Source: Fuerstiella marisgermanici
GTDB taxonomy: Bacteria > Planctomycetota > Planctomycetia > Planctomycetales > Planctomycetaceae
Assembly: GCF_001983935.1 (NCBI RefSeq)
Contig: NZ_CP017641.1
Location: forward strand, 3,968,001 to 4,032,000
Length of the DNA stretch: 64,000 bases
Direction: 5' to 3'
Below are positions 32,183 through 41,847 of the stretch, piece by piece. The position numbers were made by a program, and so were the translations under genes. Below the pieces are notes generated by a model. The model was not told the DNA's origin, did not search any database, and saw nothing but the letters and a program-made list of their open reading frames with translations. How positions within the stretch are numbered: position 1 is the stretch's first letter; each line of letters opens with the position of its first letter.

Positions 32183-33061
32183 CTAAGTGTGTGATGCTAA
32201 AAGCGACTTTACCATGCTAACCTGCTCCAGTTGAATTCGTTGAAGTGTCATGTTGACCCCGCCAGAAATCGGCGTGACTTCGGTCAGTACACAAGGAGCA
32301 CCGCTCAAGTGCGACACTTCTTGAACCATTGCTTCGAGTGTGGCGACATGGGGCGAAAGTTGTGGTGCATCGTCTCTGATCACAACTGAGTCAACTCGTT
32401 CAAGGCAGGTGACCATTTCATCGACGTGCTGTGTCACCGGAAACTTCTCTTCCAATTGTTCCAGTTCAGTTTTGACCATCTTCCAATTTGAGAAATTGGT
32501 CAGTAAATGGTCTCGATAGAAAAGTAATTCCAAAGTCGTATCTGGTCGCTCTGTCCCGGGGCGAGCGTCGGCTCGCAGACTCAACTCACCCAGAGGCATA
32601 CCACAATGTTGCGTGAAGTTGCGTAGTAGGTACAAGAACCTGTACGAGAAGCAATCATCGAATTCTTCTGCGGTCTGTTTCTTGAAATTCGTCAGGTTGT
32701 CAGAAGGGTCACCATATTCTCTTTTGATATTTGTTTCGGTGTGATCAAGAAATGTGCGAACCGCTGAAAGAAAATTGAGGATATGTCCATTAACAGTCAA
32801 AATCATCGTGTTTGCACGATCCCATGAAATGGCAGTATCGTCCTCAAATTCTGATCCGAGCGTTCGCAAACAATCGTGGAAAGCGTCACGATTCAGCTCC
32901 ACGATTTGAAACAAGTGGCGTTTGCGGGCAAAACGTCCCAGTGCAGTTGAGGCATCCATGTATGACTTGAATTCGTCTTCGCTGAGTGTTCGAAGAGTCG
33001 AAACAGCTGAAGTCGGTGTTCCAATCTCCCATTTCGACGAACAAACTCCAAGATTTGCCAT
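32183..33061 (-). CDS. HEPN-like helical protein
   Basis: 292 residues, soluble and helical. RFLYLLRNFTQHCGMPLGEL contains R-N-x-x-x-H, the Rx4-6H signature by which HEPN ribonucleases are recognised, following a long helix with TFLDHTETNIKREYG. No nucleotidyltransferase partner is visible, but the convergent DUF4365 gene could belong with it. HEPN function is inferred from one motif only. Confidence 0.6.
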   Translation of the reverse strand: MANLGVCSSKWEIGTPTSAVSTLRTLSEDEFKSYMDASTALGRFARKRHLFQIVELNRDAFHDCLRTLGSEFEDDTAISWDRANTMILTVNGHILNFLSAVRTFLDHTETNIKREYGDPSDNLTNFKKQTAEEFDDCFSYRFLYLLRNFTQHCGMPLGELSLRADARPGTERPDTTLELLFYRDHLLTNFSNWKMVKTELEQLEEKFPVTQHVDEMVTCLERVDSVVIRDDAPQLSPHVATLEAMVQEVSHLSGAPCVLTEVTPISGGVNMTLQRIQLEQVSMVKSLLASHT

Positions 33062-33223
33062 TCTATTGCTCCAAGGTTCAAGTCAGGATGTCATTGTGAT
33101 CTGGTGAGATCAAAGGCGATTCTGATTATGCAATCAAGAGTAGGCCGCCAACGAAAATCGTTGGGCCATTGAAAGCCCGTTGTCACCCGACTCGATTCGG
33201 AACAAATTACGGGACACCGTAGT

Positions 33224-34282
33224 TCACGCCGCCTTCTTCTCGAACGACTTCACCAGCCCTCCGACATGTGACTTCACCACAATTTCATCCAGTTGAATCG
33301 TGTCAATTTCATCCGGTATGTGCCGAATCGGAGGCAGGCTTTCTCGTGAAGAATGCGACCGATGATTGTTGTAATAAGCGACGAATTCGCTGACCAAATG
33401 GTCGAGATGGTGTGTGCCGAAAATTACGAATCTCGCCAAGCACTCCAGCTTTATCGTTTGAATAAACCTCTCGCAGCGTCCGTTCAGATTCGGTGACGCT
33501 TTCGGCAACGCATTTGTTCGCACATCGCTCTCGCCGAGCTTCGTAACAAACTCTTTGGTGAACTTCGTATCCCTGTCGTGAATGACGACAGATGGTTTCA
33601 GTTCACGCTTCGCCGTGCGGCTGAGAAACATCTCAGTCTGTTCGACAACCCACGCAGAATTCGGGTGTTCTGTTCCCGGAGAAACGATTGCTTCTCTGGT
33701 CTCAAGACAGATGAAGGCCAGCAAATACACTTCTCGAATGCCACGTGCGGTCACAGTCTTCACTGAGAAGAAATCACACGCCCACAGTGTCCCCGCATGA
33801 CGTTCCAAAAAGTTCGTCCATGAATCCGAAGTGCGATCAGGACTCGGTTCGATGCCTTCCTCTTTCAGGATGTTGCGAATCGTCTGACGGCTGATCCTCT
33901 TGATCCCCATTTTTCGCAACTCGCCGATTATTCGGGTATATCCGAAGCCGGTTTGTTTGGCGATCTCGATCACTAGCTCACGCAATTCACGTGACTTCCG
34001 TTGACCACCTTTTCGCTTCTTCTTGGGCTCCTCAGATTGATCCCGAATCCATCGATAGAAGGTCGCTGGCTTGACGATGGTGATCAGTTCTTCAATCGCT
34101 TTACCAAGTGCCTTGCCCAATTTCAGCAACCGTTTTCGTTCCTCGGGCTTGGTGTGGACCTGCCCCGGAATGCGTGCCCGGAGAATCTTGTTCTCTTCCT
34201 TCAGATATTCGATGTACCGAGCCAACTCACGGTCGCTGGCTGAGGCAATTAGAGCAAGTAAAGGATGGAATAGTCTGGTCAT
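33224..34282 (-). mobile_element. DDE-integrase-type transposase gene
   Basis: 352 residues from an ATG at 34282; an upstream extension to 34384 looks like non-coding reading. After a helical DNA-binding part (FGYTRIIGELRKMGIKRISR), the rve core has LWACDFFSVKTVTARG, VVIHDRDTKFTKEFVTK and SPNLNGRCERFIQTIKLECL, giving the D, D and E. The protein seems full-length. I could not find matching terminal inverted repeats, so its element ends are unknown; it may be inactive. Confidence 0.88.
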
Positions 34283-34534
34283 CGCCGATATCGTCGAACG
34301 TGCTAAAAAGGCTGGGTGTACACATTCGTTGTACCCCGAAATGCACCTTTTTGGTGAGCGATTTTCGCCCTCAAATCTCCGCATTTTTGAGCCCGGATTT
34401 GGCGACCGTCACAGGCTGCAAAAGTGGGCCGTCTGATGGTGCGATGCCATCGCCATTTGGCATCACGAGCGGCGAAACAGTGCTCGTGAATTCGCAAAAA
34501 GGTACATGTTTCAACCGATACGCCAGCCGCTGGA
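34283..34534. other. Mobile-element debris, no gene seen
   Basis: This stretch between the transposase start and the IS21-like end has no convincing frame. It looks like junction material from nested insertions. Confidence 0.35.
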
Positions 34535-37500
34535 GATCGGCGTGTAAAACGGACCCACTTCGGGGGTCTGATCGGCGCGTAAAATGGACCCACCGGTGAA
34601 CAGGTCGCGTCCGACTTTTGCTTCGCCCAATTCTTCATAGCGGCGTGACACAATTTCATTCAGATCAATGAACAGAGCGCCGGATTGTTTGGCGGCCTCT
34701 CGCGCCCACAGACCGTAGTCTTTGTCCGATCGAATCACGCGGCCGTCCTGCCAGCGGTCGCGCGGGACTTGCGACAAGACGATGGGGATGGCTCCTTTGG
34801 CTTTCGCGTCAGCGATGCATTTCCTTAGATACCAGCCAAAGCTATGAACGGTTTCCGGGTTGCCGGTTGCTTCCACCACCCCGTCGATCGATTCGTCGCT
34901 GTTGCCTTTGATGGATGCACGTGGTCGATCGCCCTCGAACATCTTGCCGCCGTCATTGTGACCGAACTGCATCATCACGAAATCGCCTTCGCGTAATCGG
35001 TCGAGTGATTTCTGCCAAAGCCCTTCCGTCAGATAGGTGCGACTGCTGCGTCCGCCGAGTGCGCGGTTTTCGACTTCCAGCTTTTCGGAATCGAAGTGCT
35101 TGTCGATCAGTTGGCCCCAACCGAACATGCCGTCGTCACCGCGACCCCGGCCGTTCTTGACCGTTGAGTCACCAATCAGAACCAAGCGACGTTTGCCGCT
35201 GTCTGATTCAGTTTTTGACTGCGAAGTTGTTGGATCGACTTCGTTCGGTTTGGCCACACGCTTGGCGCTGACCATGTAGACATGACGCTCGCCATGCATG
35301 TTGGAGCGAAAGACGATCCACTTTCCGTCGGGTGTGAAGGTGACGTTGGGTTCGAGGTCGTAATCGTGCGTGGAGAGATCGACTAATTTCTCTGCCGTCA
35401 CCGTGCCAAGCTTTGCTTGCTCACCACTGAGAGTTCCGGCGTTGAATTCGCTGTCAGGGCGAAACAGATAGATCCACTGGCCATTGCGAGACGGCTTCAG
35501 GCGTCGCTTTTCAGGGAGAGGCGTCTGGTTGGCAACGCTTTCCGGGCCGCCTCCGTCGCCGGCAATCAGTTTGCCGTCGCGCGAAATGTTGTAGTGAACC
35601 GACCATTCTTCGCGTGCGAGGCGATATCCAATCCGCTCGCCGGTCTTGACGTGAACTCCAGCGAGCCAGAATTGATCGGCTCGCGGAGTTTGCAGGTCAT
35701 ACCAAACCCACTGGCCATCGGCGCTGAAAAATTCGTGCCCAGCAATTTCATATTTCTGCTGACGCTTATGCATCAGTTTTGGCTCATCGCTGCCAAAGCG
35801 AATCGTCCAGACACGATCTAGTTCGTGCCACGATCCTTCGTGACAAAACAGCCCAAAGTTCGGATCGGTGGGTGAACATTGCAGATGGTTCAGCCAATCT
35901 CGCGACGGATGAAACGTTTCGAGTTTTCCGGAATCAATCTCGACCGTAAAGAGTTTTCTCAAACGCTCGCGATCGCGGCGGAATTCCTGCATCAATCCAA
36001 ACAACAATGTTTCGTCGGCATTGACGCCGTTGAAACTGGAGCCGCGCGGAAGCGTGACGATCTCGCGAGTCTTCCCGGTGTCGATATGCGTCGCTCGCAC
36101 GACCGTTCCTTCCCGAGACCGTGTGGAGTAATAGACATATCGTGACTTGCGGCCCATTTCGACGCCGCTGCTGCCGCCCATCCGGTAGCTCTGCCTGGGC
36201 ACAACTACTTTCAATTCGCGAGTGTCCAAATCGACAGTCTCCAAGCCACGCGGAGTCGAAACCAGCAGCTTGTCGCCTTCGGGTGAGTAAGCGTTTTGGT
36301 GAAAGTACAAACTCGCACTGCCAGCCTGTTTCGACAGCCGTACAACTCGATGTCCGGTCTTGGGATCGATCCACTCCGTCGGTACCTGATCGGTAGGGTT
36401 TGACGCCTGCTCAAGATCCGGTGCCCTGGCAACCAACGGCCAACCTTCCTCTGACCACGTCAATTCCTGGATCGACAACTTGGATCGACCTCGTTCGGTT
36501 CCATCGTAGTAATGGCAGCTCAATAGATAGCGGTCGCCATCGCGAAAAATATTCGCATGCCCCGGGCCGATGAAGGGTCCTTCGCTGCCGAGCAATAGCG
36601 TGCCGCCACCTTTCGCTAAATCGTCTCCGTCCTTGTCCAGGTACGGCCCCGTGATCTTTCGACTTCGTCCGACGCGAATATTGTAAGTGCTGTCGACGCC
36701 GCTGCAGCATTTGCCCCAATTCACAAACAGGTAAAACCACCCATCATGTTGATAGATTTGCGGCGCTTCGATCTGGCGGTAACTGGCGATGGAACGAACT
36801 GGCTTATCATCTGCAATCCGCTTGCCCGACTGCGGATCGAGTTGGATCAGCTTCAACCCGCTCCAAAAAGACCCGAGTGACATCCAGAACTCACCCGATT
36901 CGGTGCGAATCACCGCCGGGTCAATCGCATTGAAGTCATCTTCGCTGCTGGACTGAATCACGACTCCATGGTCGGTCCAGCCGAATTCAGGGTCCTCGGG
37001 ATTCAACGTCGGGGTCCAAGCAAGGGCGATAGCAGACGTATTCTTTCCAAAGCTGGAGACCGAGTAATAAAGCAGATACCGATCACCCATTTGGATAACA
37101 TCGGGTGCCCAGAAGTGACCGCGCTGGCCGGGAACAACATCGGTCACCCAATTCGGAATCTCAGGGAAAACTTGTGGCCCACGCTGCCAGGTTTGAAGAT
37201 CTTTAGATCGCCACGAAGAGACGCCGGTTCCGGTCGAAAAGAACCAATACTCGTCGCCACACTTGACGATGGATGACGGATCGTGAACGCCGACGTCGCG
37301 TTTGCCACGCAACTTGAGCAGTGCTGCTTCCTGTGCATCGCTAAGTCGAGGCGCGCGCTTCGGCAACGGGCGCTTCAGGGCTTCGGTTGCTCCACGCGGC
37401 AGGTCAAGCTTCGCAGCACCGATGTCTTTCACTTCGACCGTGGTCTGACGCCAACTCGTGCGCCGCCGGTCATCATCGCCGACTGTACCTTCGACTCGAA

Positions 37501-38098
37501 GCACATACTTTGTTAGCACGCCATCGATGATCCAGAAGCGAATAGTGCCCTTCGTATCTCGCACCGATTCTCCCCGACGAGGTGTGTCCAGCCGGTTCTT
37601 TGCGTTATTAACAGACAATGTTCCGACAAGGGCATCACCGCCTGCTTCAAGCGATATCAACTCGGCCGCCAACTCTTTGGCTTCTGCTGCTGGTGTGTCA
37701 ATACCTCGTGCGATCGACGCGGCAAACCCTTCCGAACCATACCCCTGATCGGAAAGCGAAACAGTCTCCCAACGACCATCGTGATTGCTGACCGCAGCTT
37801 TATCTCCATCGATGACAATCTGCGTGGAACGAGGGCCGAACGACAGCGTGGCGTGAATTACACCGCCTTGTACTGTTGCGCCTGTCTCGGGACCGGGGCG
37901 GAAACGTGTTTCCTCAGGAACCGCAGCTTCACTTGTCCAGCGATAGCTTCCCTGCTCGCCGAGTCGCTCGATTGCCTTCGCCAGTTTTATCGTGAGCGCG
38001 TCATTGGCCGACGGTTTCGTCTCGTCCGCTCGACTTTTTGCAGCCAACAGGAAACAGGCAACCAGACACAACGGAAGAGCCAAAAGTGTTTTGTTCAT
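34511..38098 (-). CDS. Pectin-degrading fusion GH43-PL22-CE12, C-terminus replaced by mobile DNA
   Basis: 1195 residues with a signal peptide (LLALPLCLVACFLLAAKSRA). Residues about 270-560 are a GH43 arabinanase-like domain: Asp273 (VHDPSSIV), Asp393 (NAIDPAVI) and Glu444 (IEAPQIYQ). Residues about 570-960 resemble PL22 oligogalacturonide lyase (TGHRVVRLSKQAGSASLYFH, MQEFRRDRERLRKL). Residues about 980-1168 are a CE12 rhamnogalacturonan acetylesterase with GDSTVKNG and MMQFGHNDGGKMF. After KVGRDLFTG, where CE12 normally has its DxxH block, the last 27 residues are encoded by the IS21-like end. The esterase has thus lost Asp-His and is probably inactive, while the other domains may work. Confidence 0.88.
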   Translation of the reverse strand: MNKTLLALPLCLVACFLLAAKSRADETKPSANDALTIKLAKAIERLGEQGSYRWTSEAAVPEETRFRPGPETGATVQGGVIHATLSFGPRSTQIVIDGDKAAVSNHDGRWETVSLSDQGYGSEGFAASIARGIDTPAAEAKELAAELISLEAGGDALVGTLSVNNAKNRLDTPRRGESVRDTKGTIRFWIIDGVLTKYVLRVEGTVGDDDRRRTSWRQTTVEVKDIGAAKLDLPRGATEALKRPLPKRAPRLSDAQEAALLKLRGKRDVGVHDPSSIVKCGDEYWFFSTGTGVSSWRSKDLQTWQRGPQVFPEIPNWVTDVVPGQRGHFWAPDVIQMGDRYLLYYSVSSFGKNTSAIALAWTPTLNPEDPEFGWTDHGVVIQSSSEDDFNAIDPAVIRTESGEFWMSLGSFWSGLKLIQLDPQSGKRIADDKPVRSIASYRQIEAPQIYQHDGWFYLFVNWGKCCSGVDSTYNIRVGRSRKITGPYLDKDGDDLAKGGGTLLLGSEGPFIGPGHANIFRDGDRYLLSCHYYDGTERGRSKLSIQELTWSEEGWPLVARAPDLEQASNPTDQVPTEWIDPKTGHRVVRLSKQAGSASLYFHQNAYSPEGDKLLVSTPRGLETVDLDTRELKVVVPRQSYRMGGSSGVEMGRKSRYVYYSTRSREGTVVRATHIDTGKTREIVTLPRGSSFNGVNADETLLFGLMQEFRRDRERLRKLFTVEIDSGKLETFHPSRDWLNHLQCSPTDPNFGLFCHEGSWHELDRVWTIRFGSDEPKLMHKRQQKYEIAGHEFFSADGQWVWYDLQTPRADQFWLAGVHVKTGERIGYRLAREEWSVHYNISRDGKLIAGDGGGPESVANQTPLPEKRRLKPSRNGQWIYLFRPDSEFNAGTLSGEQAKLGTVTAEKLVDLSTHDYDLEPNVTFTPDGKWIVFRSNMHGERHVYMVSAKRVAKPNEVDPTTSQSKTESDSGKRRLVLIGDSTVKNGRGRGDDGMFGWGQLIDKHFDSEKLEVENRALGGRSSRTYLTEGLWQKSLDRLREGDFVMMQFGHNDGGKMFEGDRPRASIKGNSDESIDGVVEATGNPETVHSFGWYLRKCIADAKAKGAIPIVLSQVPRDRWQDGRVIRSDKDYGLWAREAAKQSGALFIDLNEIVSRRYEELGEAKVGRDLFTGGSILRADQTPEVGPFYTPISSGWRIG
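34535..34593. repeat. Paired 24-base repeats, IS21-like element end
   Basis: A 24-base word starting GATCGGCG and ending GGACCCAC is at 34535-34558 and again at 34570-34593 with two mismatches. Ends with two or more spaced copies of a terminal word are typical of IS21-type elements. No istA/istB genes are present. The adjacent gene reads through into it. Confidence 0.5.
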
Positions 38099-38192
38099 TT
38101 CGGAAATCTCGTCGGACTTTTCTTCGATGGATCACACAAGGTTCGAGCGAACCTGACATGGTGGTTGCAAACCCGGTTACACCTGCCTTAAT

Positions 38193-38212
38193 ATAGTGCG
38201 TATACGCACTAT
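38193..38212. promoter_or_regulatory. Perfect 20-base palindrome, probable MarR operator
   Basis: ATAGTGCGTATACGCACTAT is perfectly symmetrical. It lies between the divergent GH43-PL22-CE12 gene and the MarR gene, 20 bases from the MarR start. Autoregulation and control of the pectin enzyme are the simple readings. Confidence 0.7.
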
Positions 38213-38231
38213 TTGAAAGTGGAGCCGCTCG

Positions 38232-38675
38232 TTGAATCCGAAAGAACAGATCCCGTTGATGCTTCGCGCTGCCTACCTGACGATGCACCGCCGATCCGAT
38301 GCAGCCTTCGTAGCGCACGGCGTGACGGCGGACCAGTTTGTCTTACTGGCAGCTCTTTCTGAGGAAGAGCCTTTGACACAGAAGGAGCTCGCGCTTCGGA
38401 TGCCGTCCGATCCGAGCACTGTCCGAGCGATGCTGGTTTTGCTGGAAGAACGCGGATTGGTTCGTCGAGATGCTCATCCCACCGACGGCCGGGCGCGGAC
38501 GGCAGCATTGACTTCAGCCGGGCGACGAAAGTTTCGCCAACTCTGGGAAGCAGGCGAGTCCATTCGTACGCAGACGGTGAGTGACATCAGCAACGAGGAC
38601 GCGCACGCTCTTGTGCGAATCCTTATGCAGGTCGCTGAGTCGCTGACGCCGCAATCAACCGAAGGTGCCAAGTAG
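38232..38675 (+). CDS. MarR family transcriptional regulator
   Basis: 147 residues from a TTG at 38232 with GGAG upstream. The winged-helix core is TADQFVLLAALSEEEPLTQK, ELALRMPSDPSTVRAMLVLL and the wing RDAHPTDGRARTAALTSAGR. A dimeric repressor, released by a small phenolic or other ligand in studied members. The palindrome at 38193 is its likely site. It is followed after 43 bases by the triple hydrolase gene. Confidence 0.95.
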   Translation: MNPKEQIPLMLRAAYLTMHRRSDAAFVAHGVTADQFVLLAALSEEEPLTQKELALRMPSDPSTVRAMLVLLEERGLVRRDAHPTDGRARTAALTSAGRRKFRQLWEAGESIRTQTVSDISNEDAHALVRILMQVAESLTPQSTEGAK

Positions 38676-38718
38676 ATCAAAGTCCGAGTGCCCGCAAATA
38701 ACGAGTCTGGAGAATGCG

Positions 38719-41382
38719 ATGAATGACCATGCACGCTGGGCGGTGTTGACGCTGTGTCTGTCGGTGATCTTTGCCGGGCCTGTTCGATCGCAGGAACCAG
38801 CTCCAATACAGGAAGACGATGTCAAAGTGATCCATGACATCGCGTATCGCGACGGCCCCAGCAAAGCCTGGCGGCTGGATCTTGCGATGCCAGTAGAACA
38901 AACCGACGCCCTGCGTCCGGCGCTGGTGATCGTTCATGGCGGCGGCTGGCGTGGCGGTTCAAAATCGGTCGACGTCTATCAAAAGATGATGACGGACTAC
39001 GCTGCGAAGGGCTACGTGACCATCAACGTTGAGTATCGCTTGACCGGCGAGGCTCCGTTTCCCGCATGTATTGAAGATGTGAAGTGCGCCGTCCGCTGGT
39101 TGAGAGCTCATGCCGAAAACTATCATGTCGATCCCGAACGAATCGGAGCTTACGGACATTCTGCCGGAGCACACCTGGCTTTGATGCTGGCGATGGCTCC
39201 GAAGTCGGCCCGCCTGGAGGGCGACGGGGGCTGGGAGGAGTATTCCAGTGTCGTCAACGTCGCTGCCGCCGGTTCGCCGCCAACCGAACTGGGACGAGAC
39301 GTTCCCATGGCGAAGTCCAAATGGTGGCCAATCGGCTATATCGCCAAGGATCATCCACCGCTGTTTCTGATTCAGGGAAGCGAGGACCGAATTGTTCGTG
39401 CAGAGCTGACCGATGACTTTGTCAAAAAGATGAAAGCCGCCGGGGCGGGAATCAAATACCTGCGAATCGATGGCGCAGAGCACGGACTGGCCTACAACGA
39501 AAAACTGCACGTGACCGATCCGGCGATCGAGAAATTCTTCGCCGAGCATCTCAAGCCCACGCCGCCAGAAAAGACAGCTTCAGGCAAGACATCTGCAGCT
39601 GCGGAAGTCATGATCGAAGATGGTGGGACTGGTCCGTTTTCGGCAATCGCGACCGAAGATTTATCGCTGGCCGGCATGACGATCTATCGTCCGCGCGACA
39701 TGTCGCCATTCGGCGAAACGCGGAAGTTGCAAATCCTGCTGTGGGGAAACGGAGCTTGTGCGAACACGACTCAGGAACACAAGAACTTTCTCAATGAGAT
39801 TGCCTCGCACGGATACGTTGTTCTGGCAATCGGCCTGCTCGATCAAATTGAAACGCGTAACGAAACTTTGCGGCAGAAGACTAAGTCCAGCCAGCTCACC
39901 ACAGCACTTGATTGGATTGTCGCGGAAGGCAAACGCAAGCAGAGCGACTACTTCGGGAAAGTTGACAGCGGGAAGGTGGCCGCGATGGGCATGTCATGTG
40001 GCGGACTTCAAGCGATCGAAATCTCTGTTGATCCCAGAATTTCCACGACAGTGGTCTGCAACAGCGGTGTGTTACCGGAACCGTCTCCGATTCCCGGAAT
40101 GCCACCGCTCAAGAAAGAAGTGCTGAAGAAGTTTCATGCTCCGGTCCTGTACATCATGGGTGGTCCGTCGGACATCGCCTACAAGAACGCCATGGACGAT
40201 TTTTCCCGAGTCAACCATGTACCGATCGTGATGACCAACTTCGACGTCGGGCACGCTGGAACATATGCGCGACCTCACGGCGGAGAATACACACCAGTCG
40301 CACTCGCCTGGCTCAACTGGCAACTGAAAGGCAAAAGCGAAGCGTCAAAGATGTTCCTCGGTGAAGACAGCACGCTCGCCAAAGATCCAAAGTGGACCGT
40401 CGAGACGAAGAACTTTCCAACCCAGACATCAAAGATGTCCAGCGCTTCGCCAGCTGACGCCACGGTTCGGACCGGTTACCCTCCGGCCATTCCTCATGGA
40501 TGGTCCGACGGCTATCTCTATGCCAATGGCATTCGCCTGCACTATTACCGCGCGGTTCCGGCGGCCGACAAACCGCCGATGGTGATGGTGCATGGCATCA
40601 CCGACAACGGGCTCTGCTGGGCAACGCTGACTTTGAAGCTGCAAGACGACTACGACATCTATATGCTCGATGCTCGCGGACACGGACTCTCCGATCTTTT
40701 CACTGCTTCCGACGACGCAGACACTCTGATCAAAGACGTGGCTGCTGCGATCGACGCGTTGGAATTGAAGAAGCCGATCGTTGTGGGGCACTCAATGGGT
40801 GCTCACACGGTGATGCGTTTGGGCGCGGAGTATCCGGATCTGGCCAAAGCGGTGATCATGCTCGATCCACTGCTGGAAGGCGCTCGAAACAGGGGCGGCC
40901 AACGCGGCAGTCGTCAGCGTCGCTCTGAGGACGGCACAGACCGGCAGGCTGACCGCCCCAAAACGAAACGTCTTACCGTCAGTATGTTCGGTTCAGCAGA
41001 GGAACTTGTTGCTCAGAACAACTACCCCTTTGACGAACTGGTCGCCAAGTGTCGCCGTGACAGCCCCAAATGGGACTTCGTGGATTGCCAGTACTGGGCG
41101 TTGTCAAAGAAGCAATATCACGGCGCTTACTCACGTGAGCAGTTCGCGGTCATGACGGGAGCGATGCGGATTGGTGATTCATTGCAGAAGATTTCCGTTC
41201 CCGCGTTGATATTGAAAACCGATGCGTCTCCTGATGATCGCAAAGCCCACCATGAAGCAGCCAGTGCGATGCAGAACGGTAAACTCGTGCACATCGACAA
41301 CGCGGGCCATAATCTTCACCACGACCAGTTGAACCGTACCTGCGAAGTGCTGTCACAGTTCCTCTCGACACTTTACGAATGA
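38719..41382 (+). CDS. Secreted triple alpha/beta-hydrolase fusion
   Basis: 887 residues from the ATG at 38719, with GGAG six bases upstream, and a signal peptide (WAVLTLCLSVIFAGPVRS). Three alpha/beta-hydrolase domains follow. First (about 30-280), a carboxylesterase-like domain with HGGGWRGG and GAYGHSAGAHLALML. Second (about 300-560), a dienelactone-hydrolase-like domain with AAMGMSCGGLQAIEI. Third (about 590-880), VHGITDNGLCWATL, DARGHGLSD, VVGHSMGAHTVMRL and the final His in NAGHNLHHDQ. All three nucleophile elbows are intact. The enzyme probably removes ester groups from plant polysaccharides or their fragments. Confidence 0.88.
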   Translation: MNDHARWAVLTLCLSVIFAGPVRSQEPAPIQEDDVKVIHDIAYRDGPSKAWRLDLAMPVEQTDALRPALVIVHGGGWRGGSKSVDVYQKMMTDYAAKGYVTINVEYRLTGEAPFPACIEDVKCAVRWLRAHAENYHVDPERIGAYGHSAGAHLALMLAMAPKSARLEGDGGWEEYSSVVNVAAAGSPPTELGRDVPMAKSKWWPIGYIAKDHPPLFLIQGSEDRIVRAELTDDFVKKMKAAGAGIKYLRIDGAEHGLAYNEKLHVTDPAIEKFFAEHLKPTPPEKTASGKTSAAAEVMIEDGGTGPFSAIATEDLSLAGMTIYRPRDMSPFGETRKLQILLWGNGACANTTQEHKNFLNEIASHGYVVLAIGLLDQIETRNETLRQKTKSSQLTTALDWIVAEGKRKQSDYFGKVDSGKVAAMGMSCGGLQAIEISVDPRISTTVVCNSGVLPEPSPIPGMPPLKKEVLKKFHAPVLYIMGGPSDIAYKNAMDDFSRVNHVPIVMTNFDVGHAGTYARPHGGEYTPVALAWLNWQLKGKSEASKMFLGEDSTLAKDPKWTVETKNFPTQTSKMSSASPADATVRTGYPPAIPHGWSDGYLYANGIRLHYYRAVPAADKPPMVMVHGITDNGLCWATLTLKLQDDYDIYMLDARGHGLSDLFTASDDADTLIKDVAAAIDALELKKPIVVGHSMGAHTVMRLGAEYPDLAKAVIMLDPLLEGARNRGGQRGSRQRRSEDGTDRQADRPKTKRLTVSMFGSAEELVAQNNYPFDELVAKCRRDSPKWDFVDCQYWALSKKQYHGAYSREQFAVMTGAMRIGDSLQKISVPALILKTDASPDDRKAHHEAASAMQNGKLVHIDNAGHNLHHDQLNRTCEVLSQFLSTLYE

Positions 41383-41847
41383 TCGACAGTTTTTAAGCGG
41401 CGAAAAGCCAGAAGCTACTGGTGTCGACAAGCCGATACACCTGCGGAACTTGACATTCCGCAGGCAATGGCCCACACGAAACTCAACTCCTGAATTGTTC
41501 ACCGCCGGAGAACGGAGAAGCGATTGTCGTCAGGTTATGTCTGGCCTCTTATGTGCCATGCCGTTGGGCCGCATCTAAACAAAAAATAGAGTACTTGATT
41601 CTCATGACGCCTCTCTCCGGGGTCATCACGGTTTCTGGACCATCGTGAACCCGAAAGCAATTCAAAAATTGGCAGCCAGCGTGTCGACCTGGAAGGCGTT
41701 TGTCGTGCAACGTGAAATGCGTTGTGCCGCACCGAGCTACGCTTCTGGATGAGTTCCGGTATGATGTCGGGAAATTCAGGGGCAGCCGAAGCCGGATAGC
41801 GACAGAAGTGTGTTGCTGCTGGACAGCAAACTCGCGAGGTATGACTA
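41383..41847. other. Gene-free stretch with one strong hairpin
   Basis: No gene is seen in 465 bases. A perfect nine-pair hairpin, CCTGCGGAA (41440-41448) with TTCCGCAGG (41456-41464), lies 58 bases past the hydrolase stop and may act as its terminator, although no U-run follows. The remainder should contain the promoter of the beta-helix gene. Confidence 0.45.

Noticed and set aside
33206-33225. GGGACACCGTAGTTC near the transposase gene as another GGACACC motif
   Set aside because: Only GGACACC matches; the second half differs and there is no gene relation.
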